Assembly: GCA_049322755.1 (NCBI GenBank)
Contig: JBMOQX010000053.1
Location: 177,803 to 241,802, forward strand
Direction of reading: 5' to 3'
DNA from: DATIUV01 sp049322755
GTDB taxonomy: Bacteria; Pseudomonadota; Gammaproteobacteria; Burkholderiales; UBA6910
DNA: 64,000 bases
In this document: positions 35,011 to 43,693 of the stretch, piece after piece
How the letters are laid out: the number at the start of each line of letters is the position of its first letter
Numbering within the stretch: position 1 is the stretch's first letter
Notes under the pieces: generated by a model
Databases searched by the model: none
What the model was told of the DNA's origin: nothing
Seen by the model: only the letters and a program-made list of their open reading frames with translations
Program-made: the position numbers and the translations under genes

Positions 35011-35991
35011 ATGGCGGTCGACTATCAGAACATCTTCACCAGCGTCCAGGTGCGCGGACCGGCCCACATGGGCGTGCCGCTGCCCTCGGGAATCTGGGGC
35101 CGGCAGGGCAGGCCGTTCTTCTCCTACTGGATCGGCAAGTTCGGCGACGCCCAGATCGGACCGGTCTACCTCGGGACCACCGGGCTGCTGTCGCTGATCT
35201 GCGGCTTCATTGCCATCGAGATCATCGGCCTCAACATGTGGGCGTCGGTGAACTGGGATCCGATCCAGTTCGTGCGCCAGTTGCCGTGGCTCGCGCTGGA
35301 GCCGCCGTCGCCGGAATACGGGCTCTCGCTGCCGCCGCTCAACGCGGGCGGCTGGTGGCTGATGGCGGGCTTCTTCCTCACCTTGTCGATCATCCTGTGG
35401 TGGGTGCGCACCTACCGGCGCGCGCGGGCACTGGGCATGGGCACCCACGTGGCGTGGGCGTTCGCCTCGGCGATCTGGCTCTATCTGGTGCTGGGCTTCA
35501 TCCGCCCGCTGCTGATGGGCTCCTGGTCGGAGGCGGTGCCCTTCGGCATCTTCCCGCACCTGGACTGGACCGCGGCGTTCTCGATCCGCTACGGCAACCT
35601 GTTCTACAACCCGTTCCACTGCCTGTCGATCGCGTTCCTGTACGGCTCGACGCTGCTGTTCGCGATGCACGGCGCCACGATCCTGGCGGTGAGCCGCTAC
35701 GGCGGCGAGCGCGAGCTGGAGCAGATCACCGACCGCGGCACCGCCGCCGAGCGCGCGGCGCTGTTCTGGCGCTGGACCATGGGCTTCAACGCCACCATGG
35801 AGTCGATCCACCGCTGGGCCTGGTGGTTCGCCGTCCTCACCACGCTGACCGGCGGCATCGGCATCCTGCTCACCGGCACGGTGGTGGACAACTGGTACCT
35901 GTGGGCCGTGAAGCACGGCGTCGCCCCCGAATACCCGCAGGTGTTCCCGCCGGTTTCCGACCCGGCCGCGACCACGGGAGGTGCGCAATGA
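35011..35991 (+). CDS. pufM: Reaction centre M subunit PufM
   Basis: 326 residues, five membrane helices. DYQNIFTSVQVRGPAHMG is the typical start. YNPFHCLSIAFLYGSTLLFAMHG holds the special-pair and iron-site His residues, and MGFNATMESIHRWAWWFAVL the QA region. Its stop overlaps the pufC ATG (ATGA). It completes the membrane core with PufL and PuhA. Confidence 0.98.
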   Translation: MAVDYQNIFTSVQVRGPAHMGVPLPSGIWGRQGRPFFSYWIGKFGDAQIGPVYLGTTGLLSLICGFIAIEIIGLNMWASVNWDPIQFVRQLPWLALEPPSPEYGLSLPPLNAGGWWLMAGFFLTLSIILWWVRTYRRARALGMGTHVAWAFASAIWLYLVLGFIRPLLMGSWSEAVPFGIFPHLDWTAAFSIRYGNLFYNPFHCLSIAFLYGSTLLFAMHGATILAVSRYGGERELEQITDRGTAAERAALFWRWTMGFNATMESIHRWAWWFAVLTTLTGGIGILLTGTVVDNWYLWAVKHGVAPEYPQVFPPVSDPAATTGGAQ

Positions 35992-37130
35992 ACTTCGGAC
36001 TCAAGCTCGCAGCCGCGCTCGTCGCCTTCGCGGGTGTCGTGTTCGTTGTCCTGGTGTTCGAGGCGCCGCCGATGGATACCGCCCAGATCGGTTACCGCGG
36101 CTTGGCGATGGAGCAGGTCGCCAACCCGCGCCTCCAGGCCGCCAAGGTGGCGGCCAACCAGGTTCCCGAGCCGGTGCCGGCGGTGCCGGCAGAAGGGCCG
36201 AAAGCGTCGGAGATCTACCAGAACGTGCAGATACTGGGTCATCTCAGCGCCGGCCAGTTCAACCGGCTCATGGTGGCCATCACCGGCTGGGTGTCACCGG
36301 AGCAGGGCTGCAACTACTGCCACAAGGAAGGCGCCGCTCTCTCCGACGACTCGCTCTACACCAAGGTGGTGGCGCGGCGCATGCTGCAGATGACGCAGGA
36401 GATCAACAGCAAGTGGACGAGCCACGTCGGCGCCACCGGCGTGACCTGCTACACCTGCCACCGCGGCCAGCCGGTGCCGGCCGGCGTCTGGTTCCTCAAC
36501 CCCGAGGTCAACAGCGGCATGACCCACGCCGGCTGGCGCAACGGCCAGAACATGCCGGCGAAGGCGCCGGCACTGGCGTCGCTGCCCGCCGATCCGTTCA
36601 CGCCGTACCTGAGCGGCAAGACGGAGATCCGCGTGCAGGGAAACTCGCCGCTCCCGCAAGGCCACGTGGAGTCGATCCAGGCCACCGAGGGCACCTATGC
36701 GCTGATGATGCACATGTCCGACGGGCTCGGCGTCAACTGCACCTTTTGCCATAACAGCCGATCGTTCAAGGTCTGGGATCAGAGCACGCCAAAGCGGTCC
36801 ATCGCCTGGCATGGGATCCGCATGCTCCGGGACGTGAACAACGCCTATCTCGACCCCCTGCAGCCCAAGTACCCGCCGCACCGGCTCGGCCCTCTAGGCG
36901 ATGCCGCCAAGGCCAACTGCGCCACCTGCCACCAGGGCGTCAACAAGCCGCTGTCGGGGGTGAGCATGCTGAAGGACTATCCGGAGCTGGGCGGCGCGGC
37001 GGCGCCCGTCGCGGCGCTGGACGGCGTCGCCGCGGACCGCCTGGTCATGGAGAAACCGGTCCAGGAGCAGGCCAACGTCGCCGGCCAGGACGGGGAGGCC
37101 CGGCGCGTCGAGGTTTCCATCACTCAGTGA
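35988..37130 (+). CDS. pufC: Tetraheme photosynthetic reaction centre cytochrome PufC
   Basis: 380 residues. Four CxxCH heme sites are visible: CNYCH (108-112), CYTCH (154-158), CTFCH (251-255) and CATCH (311-315), with candidate axial Met residues in the RMLQMTQEI and LMMHMSDG helices. It donates electrons to the oxidised special pair from the periplasm. The N terminus is one hydrophobic helix with no Cys before residue 108. It is therefore probably held by an uncleaved anchor, unlike lipid-anchored PufC proteins. Confidence 0.97.
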   Translation: MNFGLKLAAALVAFAGVVFVVLVFEAPPMDTAQIGYRGLAMEQVANPRLQAAKVAANQVPEPVPAVPAEGPKASEIYQNVQILGHLSAGQFNRLMVAITGWVSPEQGCNYCHKEGAALSDDSLYTKVVARRMLQMTQEINSKWTSHVGATGVTCYTCHRGQPVPAGVWFLNPEVNSGMTHAGWRNGQNMPAKAPALASLPADPFTPYLSGKTEIRVQGNSPLPQGHVESIQATEGTYALMMHMSDGLGVNCTFCHNSRSFKVWDQSTPKRSIAWHGIRMLRDVNNAYLDPLQPKYPPHRLGPLGDAAKANCATCHQGVNKPLSGVSMLKDYPELGGAAAPVAALDGVAADRLVMEKPVQEQANVAGQDGEARRVEVSITQ

Positions 37131-37152
37131 CATCGCTCTGGCGTGTGAGCGC

Positions 37153-37177
37153 GGCGGCCTGCAGGCCGCCTTTTTTT
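37153..37177 (+). terminator. Intrinsic terminator of the crt-bch-puf superoperon
   Basis: A perfect 18-base palindrome GGCGGCCTGCAGGCCGCC (37153-37170) is followed by seven T (37171-37177), 22 bases after the pufC stop. It is the clearest Rho-independent terminator in the window. Confidence 0.9.
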
Positions 37178-37541
37178 CCCGCTTTTACTTTCACCGCAGG
37201 CGTCGGGTGCTGCCGGCCGCTTGATCCGCATCCGGCGAGTCGTGGTGGTTGCGGCCGGCCCCCCCCGCGCCGCTGTCGCCGGCGGGCGCCGGCAACCGGT
37301 GCGGGATTATGGGTGCGCAGAATCGCGTGCGCGCCTCGCCCCCGCTGGCCGTGTGGCGGGTCCCTGGATCCACGTGGCGATCCGCAGCACAACCCGGCGC
37401 TTGGTCTTGAAGGATTGGCGTTCGTGAGCGGCCGCGGTAATCGGCGGCGCCCGCGAGATTTGCCTGCGGACTCAATGCGCGGCGGCGTAAACGGCTGCGG
37501 ATTCGAGAGGTGAGAAGGAGAGTCGCGCAGGCGGCGTCCGG
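37178..37541. other. Gene-free gap between pufC and puhE
   Basis: 364 bases between two converging operons. The open frames here are antisense or low-quality (Arg/Pro-rich, without ribosome-binding sites), and no further terminator with a T-run was found for the leftward operon ending at puhE. Nothing else recognised. Confidence 0.5.
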
Positions 37542-38423
37542 TCAGCCTGCGCGCTTGGTGGCGATGGCGGCCGGCGCCGGCCGCACGACTGCGGGCTGGG
37601 GCGAAGCCGTCATCGGCGCGCGGTGCGGCGGCGGGCCGCTGTCGCCCGCGCGCTGATGCTCCGATTCGCGGGAGCGCAGGCCCCAGCTCCATAGCGCGGC
37701 GTCCGGCACCGGCAGCACCAGGAACCAGTGCTCCAGAATCGCCAGCGCCAGCAGCGTGGCGAGCAGCGTCAGCCCCACCGCCTCGAAATCGCCGGTCCCG
37801 GGGGCGAACGCGGCCTGCACCAGCAGCGCGGCAACGACGGTTGCCGCGGTCACCGAAACCGGGAACAGCAGGTTCATCGGCTTGCGGTTGAAAAAGCTCT
37901 TGAGGTAATCCAGGTGGTCGGGGAGGAATTCCTCGGTCAGGTTGGGGACGCCGAGGTAGACGTTGAGTTTTGCGGACAGCCGCATCCACCAGAGCACCAT
38001 GAACGTCCACGTGCCCACCTGGTTCGGCTCGCCCCAGGTGAGCGCCACCAGGGCGAAGGCGGTGGCGGCGATGGCGAGCTCATGGTGCATCACCGTCCCC
38101 GCCGCGTGGCGGAAATGCCGCCAGCCGGCGCAGCCCTCGGGGCAGGGTTCCTTGCGCGGTCCGGTGATGTAGCCCAGCAAGAAGCTGACCTCGTGCCAGC
38201 CCCACACCAGCAGGCTGCAGGTGAACGCGGCGTAGGCGCCGGCGACGGTGGGCGCGGCGCTGCCGGCGGCGAGTCCGTAAATGGCGGCGCCGGCCACTGC
38301 GGATGCGCCGAGCATGCTCCAGCGGAACGTGCGCCGCGGAAGGCCGTCCATGAGCAGGATCGCGCCGGTGCTGAACCACCACAGCAGCAGCACGAACAGC
38401 GCCGGCAGAGCGTGTTCCGTCAT
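37542..38423 (-). CDS. puhE: Photosynthetic complex assembly protein PuhE
   Basis: 293 residues with about seven hydrophobic helices, matching the DUF3623/PuhE family (putative photosynthetic complex assembly protein 2). Conserved-looking pieces are VWGWHEVSFLLGYITGPRK and MRLSAKLNVYLGVPNLTEEFLPDHL. It is implicated in reaction-centre/LH1 assembly or pigment delivery. The last 45 residues are Pro/Ala-rich and non-membrane. It is the last gene of the long leftward operon, 16 bases after acsF. Confidence 0.9.
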   Translation of the reverse strand: MTEHALPALFVLLLWWFSTGAILLMDGLPRRTFRWSMLGASAVAGAAIYGLAAGSAAPTVAGAYAAFTCSLLVWGWHEVSFLLGYITGPRKEPCPEGCAGWRHFRHAAGTVMHHELAIAATAFALVALTWGEPNQVGTWTFMVLWWMRLSAKLNVYLGVPNLTEEFLPDHLDYLKSFFNRKPMNLLFPVSVTAATVVAALLVQAAFAPGTGDFEAVGLTLLATLLALAILEHWFLVLPVPDAALWSWGLRSRESEHQRAGDSGPPPHRAPMTASPQPAVVRPAPAAIATKRAG

Positions 38424-38439
38424 GGGCCCGGGCTCCGGA

Positions 38440-39516
38440 TCACCAGGTCGGCGCGATCCGCACCTGCCGCGGCAGCTCGTTGCCCTTGGCGGGCAGCAGG
38501 TAGAGGCGGGCGAAGGTGGCGAGGCCCGCCAGCGCGATGCCGCCGCGCTTGATCCAGCCGACCGGGCCGCCCTGCTGCTTGGCGCGCTTGGCGGCCGCGG
38601 CGAGGCGCGTCAGGCGCTCCAGCCCGGCGCGGAACGCCGGATGGTCGATGTCCAGCGTCAGCGGAAAGACCTGCTTCGAGATCTCCGAGGTGATGCGGAA
38701 CACCGTGTAGTCGTACTCGGTGGGATCGAGGCCCATCGTCTCGTGCAGCAGCGGGCGGTTGTGGTCGCGCACGTACATGGTGGCGTACACCGCCAGCAGG
38801 AAGAAGCGGATCCACAGCTTGTTGGCGCCGCGCAGCAGGTGCGGGTTGGCGCGCATGATGAGCGCGAACGACTCGCCGTGGCGGAATTCGTCGTTGCACC
38901 AGCGCTCGAACCAGCGAAAGATCGGGTGGAAGCGCTTCTCGGGGTGGCGCTCCAGCTGGCGGTAGATGGTGATGTAGCGCGCGTAGCCGATCTTCTCCGA
39001 CAGATAGGTGGCGTAGAAGATGTATTTCGGCTTGAAATAGGTGTACTTCTTGGTGCGCTTGAGCGCGCCTAGGTCGACGGCGAGGCCGAAATCCTTCAGC
39101 GACTGGTTGATGAAGCCGGCATGGCGCGACTCGTCGCGGGTCATGAAGCCCATCAGCTTCTTGATGTCCGGGTTGTCGACGTTTTTCTTGATCTCGTTGT
39201 AGAGCACGCAGCCGGAGAACTCGGAAGTCACCGAGCTCACCAGGAAGTCGAGGAATTCCTGGTGCAGCTCGGGGGAGAGTCTGGGGAGCAGCTCCCGCAC
39301 CTCGGCGGCGAACGCCGCGTCGCGCTGGAAGTGGTCCTGATTGTTGTCGCCCTCGTACTCGGCCAGCATGGCGTCCCACTCCTGGCGGATCGGGCTCACG
39401 TCGATGCGGTTCATGGCGTCGAAGTCGGTGGTATAGAAGCGCGGCGACAGGATGGTGTTGGCCTTGGCCTTGCGGGTGGCGTCCTCGGCCGTCGTGATCG
39501 CGAGGTCGGTGGGCAT
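38440..39516 (-). CDS. acsF: Aerobic Mg-protoporphyrin IX monomethyl ester cyclase AcsF
   Basis: 358 residues. A di-iron oxygenase that forms ring E using O2. Ligand motifs are SEFSGCVLYNEIKK, RDESRHAGF and NDEFRHGESF (E/D-x-x-H pattern). The start is ATG 39516 (MPTDLAIT) because a GGAGG site lies 5 bases upstream; an ATG at 39528 lacks one. No bchE (oxygen-independent cyclase) was seen in this window, so pigment synthesis here relies on oxygen. It lies between puhC and puhE. Confidence 0.96.
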   Translation of the reverse strand: MPTDLAITTAEDATRKAKANTILSPRFYTTDFDAMNRIDVSPIRQEWDAMLAEYEGDNNQDHFQRDAAFAAEVRELLPRLSPELHQEFLDFLVSSVTSEFSGCVLYNEIKKNVDNPDIKKLMGFMTRDESRHAGFINQSLKDFGLAVDLGALKRTKKYTYFKPKYIFYATYLSEKIGYARYITIYRQLERHPEKRFHPIFRWFERWCNDEFRHGESFALIMRANPHLLRGANKLWIRFFLLAVYATMYVRDHNRPLLHETMGLDPTEYDYTVFRITSEISKQVFPLTLDIDHPAFRAGLERLTRLAAAAKRAKQQGGPVGWIKRGGIALAGLATFARLYLLPAKGNELPRQVRIAPTW

Positions 39517-39576
39517 CTGGGCCTCCATCGGATGGCGGTTTTCGTTAAGGTGCGCGGCCGCGGGCCGGAAGCGCGC

Positions 39577-40071
39577 TCAGCGCGCTGCCGCGGCGTCCGG
39601 CCCGCGGCTGAGCTTTTCGCCCGCGCCGGCGCCTCCCATCAACCGCGCGAAGGCGCCGGCGTTGGTCGGGCCGAAGGCCTCGAGGTCTACGTGCCTTCCG
39701 GTCACCGGGTCGTCCAGCGACAGGCGGCCGTCCGCCCAGCGCGTCAGGCGGAACGGCTGCTCGGGCCCGGCGTGCTGCAGCTTGCGCTGGCGCGCGAAGC
39801 CGCGCAGGACGCCGCGGATGAAATTCTCGGTGCCAGGTTCCAGCACCGCCAGCAGGTGCCGGTCGTCTCCTTCGTAGACGGCGACGGAGCCGTCGCGGCG
39901 GTCCTCGAAGCGCAGGTCGCGGATCTCCACCGCCGTCGATGCCGGGACCTGGGTGGTGCCGACGCCGGTGGCGCGCGCGGCGATCACCGTGATCAGCGTG
40001 ACGGCCACCAGCGCCGCGGACCCCAGCAGCGCGCCGCGGGGAAACGGCCGGTCAGCAAACGGATCGCTCAT
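39577..40071 (-). CDS. puhC: Photosynthetic complex assembly protein PuhC
   Basis: 164 residues. One N-terminal membrane helix (GALLGSAALVAVTLITVIAA) is followed by a periplasmic domain with IRDLRFEDRRDGSVAVYE and NFIRGVLRGFARQRK, typical of PuhC. It is needed for efficient LH1/reaction-centre assembly. ATG 40071 (MSDPFADRPFPRG) is chosen, as upstream in-frame codons lie inside puhB. Five bases separate it from puhB. Confidence 0.9.
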   Translation of the reverse strand: MSDPFADRPFPRGALLGSAALVAVTLITVIAARATGVGTTQVPASTAVEIRDLRFEDRRDGSVAVYEGDDRHLLAVLEPGTENFIRGVLRGFARQRKLQHAGPEQPFRLTRWADGRLSLDDPVTGRHVDLEAFGPTNAGAFARLMGGAGAGEKLSRGPDAAAAR

Positions 40072-40076
40072 GGCAT

Positions 40077-40754
40077 CTACCTCGATGACGTGGCGCGCAT
40101 TCCCCAGGAGGAAGCGCTTGCGGTCGTGATCGCATCCGCGGGAGCACGGCTCTCCGCCGCCGGTTTCCACTGCACCGGCACGCCGGCGGCTTCCGCCAGC
40201 GCCTGAGCCAGGATCCGGGCGACCGCGAGCGCGTCGGGCACGCTGCGCAGCGTGGGCTCCGGACGCTTGAGGTGCCAGGCGCGGGCATGCGGCCACAGGT
40301 GCAGGTAGGCGAGGCGGACGCCCGGTTTCAGGCGCAGAGGAATGTCGCCGGCGGCCCCGTCCTTGACGGCGGCGGCCTCGATGCCGGAGAAGGGCAGGTT
40401 GACGAAGATCGGCAACGCAATGCCGATGCGCAGAAACACGCGCCGGTTGGTGATGGCGTAGATCGACGTGCGCCCGGACAGCCAGGCCAGGAGCATGAGC
40501 AGGCCGACCGCGCTCAGGCCCACGAGCGCCAGCCAGAGGCTGCCCGTCAGAGCGGTGCCCACGGCCGCGCCATCGTAGACATCGCCGGCCAGCTTCCAGG
40601 CGACCAGAACGGCAAAGTATACCGCCACCTTGCGCACGTGAAACGCCCGCACCGCGAGGCTGCGCCAGTCCGGAGCGCCCTGCCAGAGCACGCGCTCGCC
40701 CTCGGGCAGCGGATCATGGATGCCCCTGATCTGGACGGACCCGGGCGCGCTCAC
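40077..40754 (-). CDS. puhB: Photosynthetic complex assembly protein PuhB
   Basis: 225 residues. EGERVLWQGAPDWRSLAVRAFHVRKVAVYF at the start, two or three membrane helices, and the PH-like segment with ITNRRVFLRIGIALP are the signature of PuhB. It assists reaction-centre assembly. Its start overlaps the puhA stop (ATGA). The C-terminal 25 residues are Ala/Ser-rich. Confidence 0.92.
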   Translation of the reverse strand: MSAPGSVQIRGIHDPLPEGERVLWQGAPDWRSLAVRAFHVRKVAVYFAVLVAWKLAGDVYDGAAVGTALTGSLWLALVGLSAVGLLMLLAWLSGRTSIYAITNRRVFLRIGIALPIFVNLPFSGIEAAAVKDGAAGDIPLRLKPGVRLAYLHLWPHARAWHLKRPEPTLRSVPDALAVARILAQALAEAAGVPVQWKPAAESRAPADAITTASASSWGMRATSSR

Positions 40755-41524
40755 AGGAGCGGCTCCTGGCGCCGGGGCTCGGCGTAGAGCGTGCCGCCGC
40801 CGTAATAGCCGCAGATCATGTCTTCCTCCAGCAGCGTCACCTGGTCAGGGTTCTTCAGGGCCGGCACGTCGGCGAAGTGCCTGCCGAGGACGGCCTTCAC
40901 CAGGACCGCGCCCGGCGTCACGCGGGCGAAAGTCATCGGCAGCAGCACCCGCCGCCCGCCCGGCGAGACCTGGACCTCGAGATAGCGGATGAGGATGTCG
41001 GAGCGGTCGACCCACACGTCCATCACCGTGCCGCCGATCTCGCCGTCGGCGCCCAGCACCGGCTTGCCGAGCAGATCGGGATCGCGCGAATCCAGCGCGT
41101 GATCGGTCGCCACCCGCAGCGGCACGATGCGCTGTACGCCGTCGACGGTGACGTCGGGAGCGTCTGCCCGTTCGGCGTACGCCGCGGGCCCGACGCCGTC
41201 GGTCATGGGATTACCGGTGGGTTCCAGCGGCGCGCCTGGAAATCCTGCGATCGGCTGCGCCTTGATCGAGCGCGTGTCGCGCTTGCCGCTCGGCGCCTGC
41301 ACCGTGCCGCCGTGGGGCAGCGTGAACGTCTTGGGCGCGGGCATCGCCGGGAAGCCCTGGATCTGGATGCGCTCGGTGCGGTCGGTGCGGCCTGACTCCA
41401 GGGGATAGCCCTCGCGCTTGTTCTCGCGGTGCAGGTAGACGATCAGCCCGGCGAAGAAGATCCAGAACGCGTAGAGAACGAGCTGGGCCACGTCGATGTA
41501 GCCGGTGATTGCGCCAGTAGGCAT
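40751..41524 (-). CDS. puhA: Reaction centre H subunit PuhA
   Basis: 257 residues. One N-terminal membrane helix (ITGYIDVAQLVLYAFWIFF), then YLHRENKREGYPLES, the canonical H-subunit junction. The cytoplasmic beta domain includes VVPLR-like IVPLRVATDHALD, GTVMDVWVDRSDILIRYLE and DQVTLLEEDMICGYYGGG. It caps the quinone side of PufLM and guides protons to QB. It is 19 bases downstream of lhaA. Confidence 0.97.
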   Translation of the reverse strand: MPTGAITGYIDVAQLVLYAFWIFFAGLIVYLHRENKREGYPLESGRTDRTERIQIQGFPAMPAPKTFTLPHGGTVQAPSGKRDTRSIKAQPIAGFPGAPLEPTGNPMTDGVGPAAYAERADAPDVTVDGVQRIVPLRVATDHALDSRDPDLLGKPVLGADGEIGGTVMDVWVDRSDILIRYLEVQVSPGGRRVLLPMTFARVTPGAVLVKAVLGRHFADVPALKNPDQVTLLEEDMICGYYGGGTLYAEPRRQEPLL

Positions 41525-41543
41525 AGGGACCTCCTCGGTAAGA

Positions 41544-42986
41544 CTAGCTGGGAAACTCGGCCAGGCCGAAACTCGAAGCGGCGGGTTGCATGCGTTGCGA
41601 GCGCCCGGAGCGCACCAGCGGGCCGATCGCCACCAGCGTGGCGAACAGCAGCGCGACCTCGATGTGGTAGACGACGCTGTAGCCGGTGGCCGGCCCGGTC
41701 ATCGCCGGGCCCAGCGCCCCCTGGGCCGCCAGCCCGGCGACGACGTCGCGGATCGCGCCGCCGAGGGCGATGGCAATGCCGGCGGCGGATGCCTGCACCG
41801 CGCCCCAGGCGCCGAGGGCGAGACCGCTGTGGCCGCCGTGGTCGAAGCTCATCGCCTCGGTCAGCGTGCCCACCGCGAACAGCCCGCCGCCGAAGCCGAT
41901 GAGCGCGGTGCCGATGCGAAACAGCAGCGCCGATTCCAGCGGCGCGGCGAAGATCACGGCGGAAAACGCGCCGAGGCCGGCGACGGCCCCGAAGGCGGCG
42001 AGCCGGCAGGGATCGGCGCCGCGGTTCAGCGCGCGCGCGGCCAGGGCGAACGCCGCCAGCGTGCCGCCGGCGAGTATCCCGGTGAGCAGCGTCGTGGCTC
42101 CCACCGGCAGGCCGAGGATTTCACCGCCGTAGGGCTCCAGCAGAATGTCCTGCATCGCGAACGCGGCAGTGCCCAGCCCGACGGCCACCAGGAAGCGGCC
42201 GGCGCGGCGGCGCTGCAGAAAGGCGCGCCACGACGCGCGGAATGCCGGCCGCGGCAGGTCGTGGCGGGTGCGTGACGGATCGCGGGCTTCCTGCTTCCAC
42301 AGCGCCACGACGTTGAGCGCCATGGTGGCGAGCGCCGCGCCCTGGATCACCTGGATCAGCTTCATGTGGGTGAAATCCGCCAGCAGCGCGCCGAACACCA
42401 GCGCGCTGCCCACCATGCCGATCAGCAGCATCACATAGAGCAGCGCGACGACGCGCGGCCGCGATTGCGCCGGCGCCAGGTCCGCCGCCAGGGCGAGTCC
42501 GGCGGTCTGGGTGGTGTGCAGCCCGGCGCCCACCAGCAGGAACGCCAGCGCCGCGCCGGCCTGGCCGACCCACACCGGCCCGTGGCCGTCGCCGGAGAGC
42601 ACCAGCAGCGCGAAGGGCATGATCGCCAGCCCGCCGAATTGCAACAGCGTGCCGATCCAGATGTAGGGCACGCGCCGCCAGCCGAGATGGGAACGATGCG
42701 TGTCCGAGCGGAAGCCCACCAGCGCGCGCAGCGGCGCGAACAGCAGCGGCAGCGATACCATCAGCGCCACCAGCCACGCCGGCACGTTGAGTTCCACGAT
42801 CATCACGCGGTTCAGCGTGCCGGTAAGCAGCACCGTGGCCATGCCCACCGACACCTGGAACAGCGCCAGGCGCAGCAGGCGCACGAGCGGCAGCTCGGCG
42901 CTGGCCGCGTCCGCGAACGGCAGGAAGCGGGGCCCGACCCGGCCCCATCCCTGGATGATGGCGTCGTTGAGGCGTTTCATGCTCAT
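41544..42986 (-). CDS. lhaA: LH1 assembly protein LhaA (PucC family)
   Basis: 480 residues, about 12 membrane helices, MFS-like. ATVLLTGTLNRVMIVELNVPAWLVALMVSLPLLFAPLRALVGFRSD (key part TLNRVMIVEL) and QDILLEPYGGEILGLPVGATT are PucC/LhaA hallmarks. It promotes LH1 formation or pigment delivery. The start overlaps the bchM stop (ATGA). A second family member lies at 55702-57057. Confidence 0.93.
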   Translation of the reverse strand: MSMKRLNDAIIQGWGRVGPRFLPFADAASAELPLVRLLRLALFQVSVGMATVLLTGTLNRVMIVELNVPAWLVALMVSLPLLFAPLRALVGFRSDTHRSHLGWRRVPYIWIGTLLQFGGLAIMPFALLVLSGDGHGPVWVGQAGAALAFLLVGAGLHTTQTAGLALAADLAPAQSRPRVVALLYVMLLIGMVGSALVFGALLADFTHMKLIQVIQGAALATMALNVVALWKQEARDPSRTRHDLPRPAFRASWRAFLQRRRAGRFLVAVGLGTAAFAMQDILLEPYGGEILGLPVGATTLLTGILAGGTLAAFALAARALNRGADPCRLAAFGAVAGLGAFSAVIFAAPLESALLFRIGTALIGFGGGLFAVGTLTEAMSFDHGGHSGLALGAWGAVQASAAGIAIALGGAIRDVVAGLAAQGALGPAMTGPATGYSVVYHIEVALLFATLVAIGPLVRSGRSQRMQPAASSFGLAEFPS

Positions 42987-43693
42987 GCCGGTGCCGGAAT
43001 TACCTCCAGCGCCTGGGACGTGTAGTAGCCGCTGGCGATGCGCTCGGTGCGCGCCGGCTGCCAGCCGCGCAGCGCGGGCTCTTCCGCCAGCAGGCGCCGC
43101 AGCAGCCGCTCGGCTACCGGCTCGATCGCCGGCGCGCGGTGATCGCGATGCGGGATCAGTCGGCCCACGGCGTGCATCACGGCGAGGGCCGCGGTTTTCG
43201 GCGCGAACGTGAAGACGATCGAGCGCCGGGTGCGCGCGGCGAGCCCCGCCACCACCTGCGCGGTGTCGCAAGCGCGGTAATGGATCAGCGAGTCCATCGC
43301 CACCACGTGATCGAACTCGCCGAGGGCGGGGTCCAGCATGTCGCCCACCTGGAACTCCACGTGGCCCGCGCCGAAATCGTGCGACGCGCGCTCGCGCGCC
43401 AGCTCTACCAGCGTCGGCGACAGGTCGATGGCCACCACGTGCGCCCCGCGCCGTGCCGCCTCCAGCGCCAGCGCGCCGGTGCCGCAGCCGGCGTCCAGCA
43501 CCCGGGCGCCGCGCAGGTCGGCCGGCAGCCAGGCGAGCAGCGTGCGCCGCATCTCGTCGCGGCCGGCGCGCACCGTGGCGCGGATGCGGCTCACCGGCGC
43601 GTCGGAGGTGAGGCGCGCCCAGGCGTCGACCGCAGTGCGGTCGAAGTAGGTTTCCAGCTCGCCGCGGCGCTCGTGATAGGTGATGGTGGGCAT
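42983..43693 (-). CDS. bchM: Mg-protoporphyrin IX O-methyltransferase BchM
   Basis: 236 residues. A SAM methyltransferase with VLDAGCGTGALALEAARRG (motif I) and VVAMDSLIHYRACD, typical of BchM/ChlM. It methylates the ring C propionate of Mg-protoporphyrin, making the substrate of AcsF. It starts one base inside the bchL stop (TGATG) and overlaps lhaA. Confidence 0.95.
   Translation of the reverse strand: MPTITYHERRGELETYFDRTAVDAWARLTSDAPVSRIRATVRAGRDEMRRTLLAWLPADLRGARVLDAGCGTGALALEAARRGAHVVAIDLSPTLVELARERASHDFGAGHVEFQVGDMLDPALGEFDHVVAMDSLIHYRACDTAQVVAGLAARTRRSIVFTFAPKTAALAVMHAVGRLIPHRDHRAPAIEPVAERLLRRLLAEEPALRGWQPARTERIASGYYTSQALEVIPAPA

Noticed and set aside
37127..37513. Plus-strand frame across the pufC terminator
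   Set aside because: It runs through the intrinsic terminator, lacks a ribosome-binding site and has no recognisable domain.
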